Shown: positions 4,648 to 7,402 of the stretch, piece by piece
Layout: each line of letters starts with the position of its first letter
How positions within the stretch are numbered: the first letter of the stretch is position 1
Translations under genes and position numbers: made by a program
The notes under the pieces: model-generated
What the model was told of the DNA's origin: nothing
What the model saw: only the letters and a program-made list of their open reading frames with translations
The model's database searches: none
Origin: an uncultured Oscillospiraceae bacterium
Lineage (GTDB): Bacteria > Bacillota > Clostridia > Oscillospirales > Oscillospiraceae
Reading direction: 5' to 3'
Assembly (NCBI GenBank): GCA_934659415.1
Contig: CAKUHW010000048.1
Coordinates: 1-7,402 of the forward strand
DNA: 7,402 nucleotides

Positions 4648-6627
4648 TTATGCCTTTTTGAAGTAATCCCGCAGGTCGCCGAACACCATCGGCAGAGGCC
4701 GGGCGCCGGCGGAGACGGGCTCCGGCGGCATGGACCGGGCCAGGGCCCGCAGGGGCGCCTCGCCCTTCAGGTCCATGGCCAGCAGGGACCAGAGGAGCAT
4801 GGAGGCGATCTGGACCTCCAGCACATTGTAGAACAGGCCGAACACGCCCACGATGCAGCAGGCGAGGAACTGCAGCAGGTCCCGGCGCTGGCGGATCAGG
4901 GTCACCACCAGGAAGGCCAGAAAGAGGGCCAGCCCCGCAAAGCCGGTCTCCGCCATGATGCAGGTGTACTGGTTGTCGGCGTAGAAGTTGGTCTTGATGC
5001 TGTACTCCATATACAGCGTGGGGTACCAGGTAAGACTGGCCGCGGAGCCGAAGGTGCCGAAGCCGGAGCCGCAGACGGGGTGGTCCAGGGCCACCCGCAC
5101 GGCGTTCACCAGGGAGTAGATACGGCCGTTGTTGTCATAGGTGTAGTGGCTGGCGTTGAACATATTCAGGAACCGGTCGGAGGCGCCGAAGTGGAGGGAG
5201 TCGCCGATGGTGCCGCTCATGGAGTGCTCCTCGCCCACGCTGTAGGTCCGGTCGGCGCTGAGCAGATCATCCTGCTCCTCCTGGCTCAGCTTCTGGAAGC
5301 GCTCCAGCAGGATGTTCCCCTTGCGGGTGACGATATACTGCTGATAGCCCACCTTGCCCACGATGGTGCCGCTGCGGGTCAGGGGGGTGGTGCACTCCGC
5401 GTCCAGGAAGGTGATGCCCTGGTAGGTGTAGCCGGTGTACTCCTCCCCCTCCGGAGAGTAGCACACCACCTGGCGCACGTCCGCGGGGTTCACCCGGGTG
5501 GGCAGGTAGCGGTCCTGGCTGAGCAGATCATCCTGCTCCGCCTGGCTCAGGGAGTTGAAGCGCTCCAGCAGCATGCCGCCGTCCTTGGTGAGGATATACC
5601 GCTTCTCCCCCGGCCTGCCCACAATGGAGCCGCTGCGGGTCAGGGGCAGGGTGCACTCCTCATCCAGGTAGGTGTGTCCCTGATACACCCAGCCGGTGCA
5701 CTCCTCGCCCTCGGGGGTAACGTACACCGTCTCGGTAATGGCGTTGGGGTCGGCGGGGGTGTTCACTGCGGGGAACTCCACATAGCGGGCCACCTTGTCA
5801 TAATAGACGTTGGCCGCCGCGTTCACACCCACCGTCACCACGGCCACCGCCGCGGCCACCACCACCAGATTCACGATCAGCGCCTTCCAGCGCACCAGCT
5901 TCTGGCGGATGGCATAGAGCAGCGTCACCAGCAGGGCCGCCGCCAGCAGCAGCATGGAGCTGCGGGAGATGGTCAGGTACAGGGAGATGCACAGCGTGGC
6001 GTACATCCACACGGGGGTCCGCCGGCCGGTGCGCAGCCGGGCCCACACCGACAGGAGAATGACAAAGTCCAGAAACAGGCCGTAGGTATTGGGATTGTAG
6101 AACATGGAGTAAAGCCGGCCGTAGTTGGAGGTGCTCAGCCCCGCGGCGAAGGTCAGATTGAACAGCAGGGTCTTGCTGGAGATCTTCTCAATGAGACCCA
6201 GCACGAACAGCGGCAGGGACACCAGTTGGAGCGTCCCGGTCATCAGCTCCAGCTCCCGCTTGCCGTAGCCGAAGTTGCGGATGACAAAGTAGAAGATGTA
6301 GTACATGCCGATGCTGCGGGTCTCATAGATAAAGAGAGAGGCGGACAGGTGGTTCACCAGCACCGTGCTGACAAAGGCCAGCGCCTCCAGGGCCAGGAAG
6401 AGAAAGTCCTGGGGCTGGAAGCGGAACCGGAAGCGGATGACCACGGCGTACCACACCAGCAGGCAGAGGACGAGCACATCGGGGATGGCCTTCACCGCGG
6501 AGACGGTGGCGTCGGCCAGGGGGGTACGGAAGGGAATAAATACGCACAGGAATAAAAGCAGGGCAAACCCGGATCTGAGCGGCGCGGGGGGCAGCGGGCG
6601 GTCCTGGGTCTTGGCAAGCTGAGCCAT
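4648..6627 (-). CDS. O-antigen ligase/polymerase (Wzy_C) family membrane protein with a duplicated loop domain
   Basis: A 659-residue polytopic membrane protein. About nine helices lie in residues 19-272 (for example 19-37, 48-65, 74-92, 181-197, 205-218, 223-240, 249-272) and about three in 562-618, with a cytoplasmic tail after 619. LTISRSSMLLLAAAL (218-232) and HPVCGSGFGTFG (516-527) match the Wzy_C signature (Ser-Arg at the membrane face; P-x-x-G-x-G-x-x-x-F in the big loop). Family members polymerise or ligate glycans at the outer face of the membrane; the glycan here is unknown. Usual length is about 400-470; the excess comes from a loop of about 290 residues (273-561) that holds two tandem repeats starting at 301 and 388. 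The start is set by AAAGGAG 7 nt upstream; the in-frame extension to 6723 runs through a leader hairpin and lacks a ribosome binding site. Single-gene unit, promoter at 6732-6760. Confidence 0.85.
   Translation of the reverse strand: MAQLAKTQDRPLPPAPLRSGFALLLFLCVFIPFRTPLADATVSAVKAIPDVLVLCLLVWYAVVIRFRFRFQPQDFLFLALEALAFVSTVLVNHLSASLFIYETRSIGMYYIFYFVIRNFGYGKRELELMTGTLQLVSLPLFVLGLIEKISSKTLLFNLTFAAGLSTSNYGRLYSMFYNPNTYGLFLDFVILLSVWARLRTGRRTPVWMYATLCISLYLTISRSSMLLLAAALLVTLLYAIRQKLVRWKALIVNLVVVAAAVAVVTVGVNAAANVYYDKVARYVEFPAVNTPADPNAITETVYVTPEGEECTGWVYQGHTYLDEECTLPLTRSGSIVGRPGEKRYILTKDGGMLLERFNSLSQAEQDDLLSQDRYLPTRVNPADVRQVVCYSPEGEEYTGYTYQGITFLDAECTTPLTRSGTIVGKVGYQQYIVTRKGNILLERFQKLSQEEQDDLLSADRTYSVGEEHSMSGTIGDSLHFGASDRFLNMFNASHYTYDNNGRIYSLVNAVRVALDHPVCGSGFGTFGSAASLTWYPTLYMEYSIKTNFYADNQYTCIMAETGFAGLALFLAFLVVTLIRQRRDLLQFLACCIVGVFGLFYNVLEVQIASMLLWSLLAMDLKGEAPLRALARSMPPEPVSAGARPLPMVFGDLRDYFKKA
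5248..5466 (-). repeat. Tandem repeat unit 2 in the Wzy_C protein loop (residues 388-460)
   Basis: Second copy, from VCYSPEGEE to LLSADR. At DNA level the two copies are offset by 261 bp. The stretch 5258-5289 differs from 5519-5550 at one base of 32, so the duplication is either fairly recent or kept alike by selection or conversion. The copy ends where the ordinary Wzy_C loop sequence resumes. Confidence 0.9.
5467..5727 (-). repeat. Tandem repeat unit 1 in the Wzy_C protein loop (residues 301-387)
   Basis: Residues 301-373 run from VYVTPEGEE to LLSQDR and align without gaps to residues 388-460; I count about 48 of 73 identical residues. A 14-residue linker completes the 87-residue period. 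Shared motifs are PEGEE, YQG, LD-x-ECT, PLTRSG, LLERF and EQDDLLS. The fold is not recognised. Confidence 0.9.
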
Positions 6628-6665
6628 AGGGGCGCTCCTTTCTGTTTCTGTTAAAGAGTAGGACG

Positions 6666-6712
6666 AAAAAGCCCGCCGGAAGGTTCCCTCTGGGCCGGCC
6701 GGAACGGGCGGG
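6666..6712 (-). terminator. Terminator-like hairpin in the 5' leader of the Wzy_C gene (possible attenuator)
   Basis: On the minus strand, CCCGCC (6712-6707) pairs with GGCGGG (6677-6672) and, inside, GTTCC (6705-6701) pairs with GGAAC (6687-6683). CTTTTT follows at once (6671-6666). The hairpin lies between the predicted transcript start (near 6725) and the ATG at 6627, so it could stop transcription early. The stem is interrupted by an uneven internal loop, and no antiterminator, leader peptide or ligand motif was found. Confidence 0.5.
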
Positions 6713-6731
6713 AAAAACGGCATTTCGTTTT

Positions 6732-6760
6732 ATTATACATGACCGCGCTGCGCCTTGCAA
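6732..6760 (-). promoter_or_regulatory. Promoter of the Wzy_C family gene
   Basis: On the minus strand TTGCAA (6760-6755, 4 of 6) is followed after 17 bp by a perfect TATAAT (6737-6732). The predicted start near 6725 gives a leader of about 98 nt. The element is back to back with the rpsO promoter, with 33 bp between the two -35 hexamers. Confidence 0.8.
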
Positions 6761-6793
6761 CCGGAAAATCCATGTGCGGGGGCAAAAAACACC

Positions 6794-6822
6794 TTTACAA
6801 AAGCGGTTCCATGTGGTATGCT
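6794..6822 (+). promoter_or_regulatory. Promoter of rpsO
   Basis: TTTACA (6794-6799, 5 of 6) and TATGCT (6817-6822, 4 of 6) are separated by 17 bp. A short A-run (6784-6789) lies just upstream and could act as an UP-like element. The predicted start is near 6829, giving an rpsO leader of about 120 nt. Confidence 0.75.
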
Positions 6823-6828
6823 GTATCA

Positions 6829-6950
6829 GCCTGACTATAGGCGTACTGCGCCCACCGGCTTAGTTCCGGGATCAAAGCCCGCTTGAAGCGGGGCTTCACC
6901 CGCCCGGTACCCAGCGGCAGGGAACATTATTTTGAAAGGTGGAACTACCC
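6829..6950 (+). promoter_or_regulatory. Structured rpsO 5' leader, candidate S15 autoregulatory RNA
   Basis: The leader contains a small hairpin (GGCG 6840-6843, CGCC 6849-6852), a stronger hairpin AAGCCCGCT-TGA-AGCGGGGCTT (6875-6896, one bulged G) that can be extended by CCGGG (6866-6870) with CCCGG (6903-6907), and a perfect long-range match TAGTTCC (6861-6867) with GGAACTA (6941-6947). The last helix would cover the end of the AAAGGTGG ribosome binding site. S15 represses its own translation through leader RNAs in several bacterial groups (established), with different structures in each. Assignment here is inference from position and pairing. Confidence 0.55.
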
Positions 6951-7217
6951 ATGATCCGCAAGGATGAAAAGACCTCCGTCATCGAGGCCAACCGCACCCA
7001 CGAGACCGATACCGGCTCTCCCGAGGTGCAGATCGCGATCCTCACCGCCCGCATCAACGAGCTCACCGAGCACCTGAAGGTGCACATCCACGACAACCAC
7101 AGCCGCCGCGGCCTGTACAAGATGATCGGCAAGCGCCGCAAGATGCTGGACTACCTCGCCCGCAAGGATATCGAGCGCTACCGCGCCATCATCGCCAAGC
7201 TGGGCATCCGCAAGTAA
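6951..7217 (+). CDS. rpsO: 30S ribosomal protein S15
   Basis: S15 is a primary binder of the 16S rRNA central domain and contributes to a 30S-50S bridge. The protein is 88 residues, the standard length. Signature motifs: [19 protein letters not shown] (17-35), [18 protein letters not shown] (38-55) and RRKMLDYL (62-69), ending in LGIRK. AAAGGTGG at 6935-6942 lies 8 nt before the ATG; a GTG at 6939 is inside this site and is not the start. It is followed by a hairpin terminator and then the start of another gene, the usual rpsO-pnp order. Regulation probably acts through the leader, as S15 autorepression is widespread. Confidence 0.98.
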   Translation: MIRKDEKTSVIEANRTHETDTGSPEVQIAILTARINELTEHLKVHIHDNHSRRGLYKMIGKRRKMLDYLARKDIERYRAIIAKLGIRK

Positions 7218-7228
7218 AACCATCCGAA

Positions 7229-7260
7229 AAAAGGGGGGCGTGGTGCCACGCCCCCCTTTT
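7229..7260 (+). terminator. Intrinsic terminator after rpsO
   Basis: GGGGGGCGTG (7233-7242) pairs with CACGCCCCCC (7247-7256) around a GTGC loop. The stem is flanked by an A-run and ends in TTTT, so the arms can extend by four A-T pairs. The T-tract is only 4 nt before CCCC, so read-through into the next gene is plausible. Confidence 0.85.
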
Positions 7261-7296
7261 CCCCATATTCCCGCACCGCCGGAGTCCGCCGCTGAC

Positions 7297-7351
7297 TTTA
7301 GCGTTTGAACCTGGGCCCGGATCCCCTCCGGACCCGGCTTCGAGCGTTAAA
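7297..7351 (+). promoter_or_regulatory. Long imperfect hairpin in the leader of the downstream gene
   Basis: Arms 7297-7320 and 7328-7351 fold back on each other around the 7-nt loop ATCCCCT, giving about 23 pairs (including three G-T), one C/A mismatch and two single-base bulges (T7312, C7338). It is not followed by a T-tract, so it is not a terminator. No convincing promoter was found between the rpsO terminator and this hairpin, so it may be made by read-through. In E. coli a long pnp leader stem is cut by RNase III as part of PNPase autocontrol (established); a similar role here is inference. Confidence 0.6.
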
Positions 7352-7392
7352 TGGGACGGCTCCGAGCACCAAAGAAAAGGAGCATTGCGCTT

Positions 7393-7402
7393 ATGTCCAC
7401 TA
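7393..7402 (+). CDS. Start of the downstream gene, probably polynucleotide phosphorylase (pnp)
   Basis: Only ATG TCC ACT and one more base are visible (Met-Ser-Thr). AAAAGGAG (7375-7382) lies 10 nt upstream, a good ribosome binding site, which supports a real start. The protein itself cannot be identified from three codons. The suggestion of pnp, the 3'-5' exoribonuclease of RNA decay, rests on the strongly conserved rpsO-pnp gene order and on the RNase III-like leader hairpin. Confidence 0.5.

Noticed and set aside
4492..6555. 687-codon open frame on the plus strand antisense to the Wzy_C gene
   Set aside because: Its translation is a low-complexity run rich in H, Q, G and V, typical of the antisense shadow of a GC-rich gene. 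The opposite strand has membrane helices, family motifs, a ribosome binding site and a promoter.
7347..7352. TTAAAT as a -10 box for the gene at 7393
   Set aside because: No -35-like hexamer lies 16-18 bp upstream (the region is GC-rich hairpin), and the bases belong to the right arm of the long hairpin.
1..7402. CRISPR arrays, tRNA genes, transposon ends or phage att sites
   Set aside because: No regularly spaced repeats, tRNA-like cloverleaf or terminal inverted repeats were seen; the only extended repeats are coding (Wzy_C loop) or short operator-like elements.

Overview
The window is GC-rich chromosomal DNA, apparently from a low-copy core/accessory boundary of a Gram-positive anaerobe of the class Clostridia. 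The GC-rich codon use, strong AGGAGG-type ribosome binding sites, TTGACA/TATAAT promoters, a DegV-family protein and an XRE regulator fused to four membrane helices suggest an Oscillospiraceae-like gut bacterium (Flavonifractor/Lawsonibacter type). That placement is inferred from style, not from a marker search.

Layout. (1) Positions 1-3482, minus strand: a probable operon transcribed in the order XRE membrane regulator, rfbA/rmlA-type nucleotidyltransferase, mnmE (tRNA U34 modification GTPase), VOC/glyoxalase-fold protein, and the N-terminal part of an EthD-like dimeric barrel protein that runs off the left edge. Junctions are tight (16, 2, about 57 and 2 nt) and no terminator is visible between the genes. 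(2) Positions 3483-3698: a divergent control region with a well-formed promoter for each direction, a 22-bp-phased direct repeat in the regulator's own promoter, and an array of CTCTACC/GGTAGAG half-sites between the two promoters. (3) Positions 3699-4565, plus strand: a DegV/FakB-type fatty-acid-binding protein. (4) Positions 4607-4638: a perfect hairpin that serves as a shared terminator for the two convergent genes. (5) Positions 4648-6627, minus strand: an O-antigen ligase/polymerase (Wzy_C) family membrane protein whose large extracytoplasmic loop carries two tandem 87-residue repeats. Its leader contains a terminator-like hairpin. (6) Positions 6628-6950: a second divergent control region. 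(7) Positions 6951-7217, plus strand: rpsO (ribosomal protein S15), followed by a terminator, a long imperfect leader hairpin and the first three codons of the next gene, which is most likely pnp by conserved gene order.

How the genes relate. rpsO and the putative pnp form a classic ribosome/RNA-decay pair with two leader structures that look autoregulatory. The rfbA-type enzyme and the Wzy_C protein both point to cell-surface polysaccharide, but they are in different transcription units. The left operon mixes a housekeeping tRNA-modification gene with a sugar-nucleotide gene and small-molecule-binding folds under a self-controlled membrane regulator. I saw no CRISPR array, tRNA, rRNA, transposon or phage gene. 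The most unusual items are the duplicated loop domain in the Wzy_C protein and the regulatory DNA/RNA structures in the three intergenic regions.
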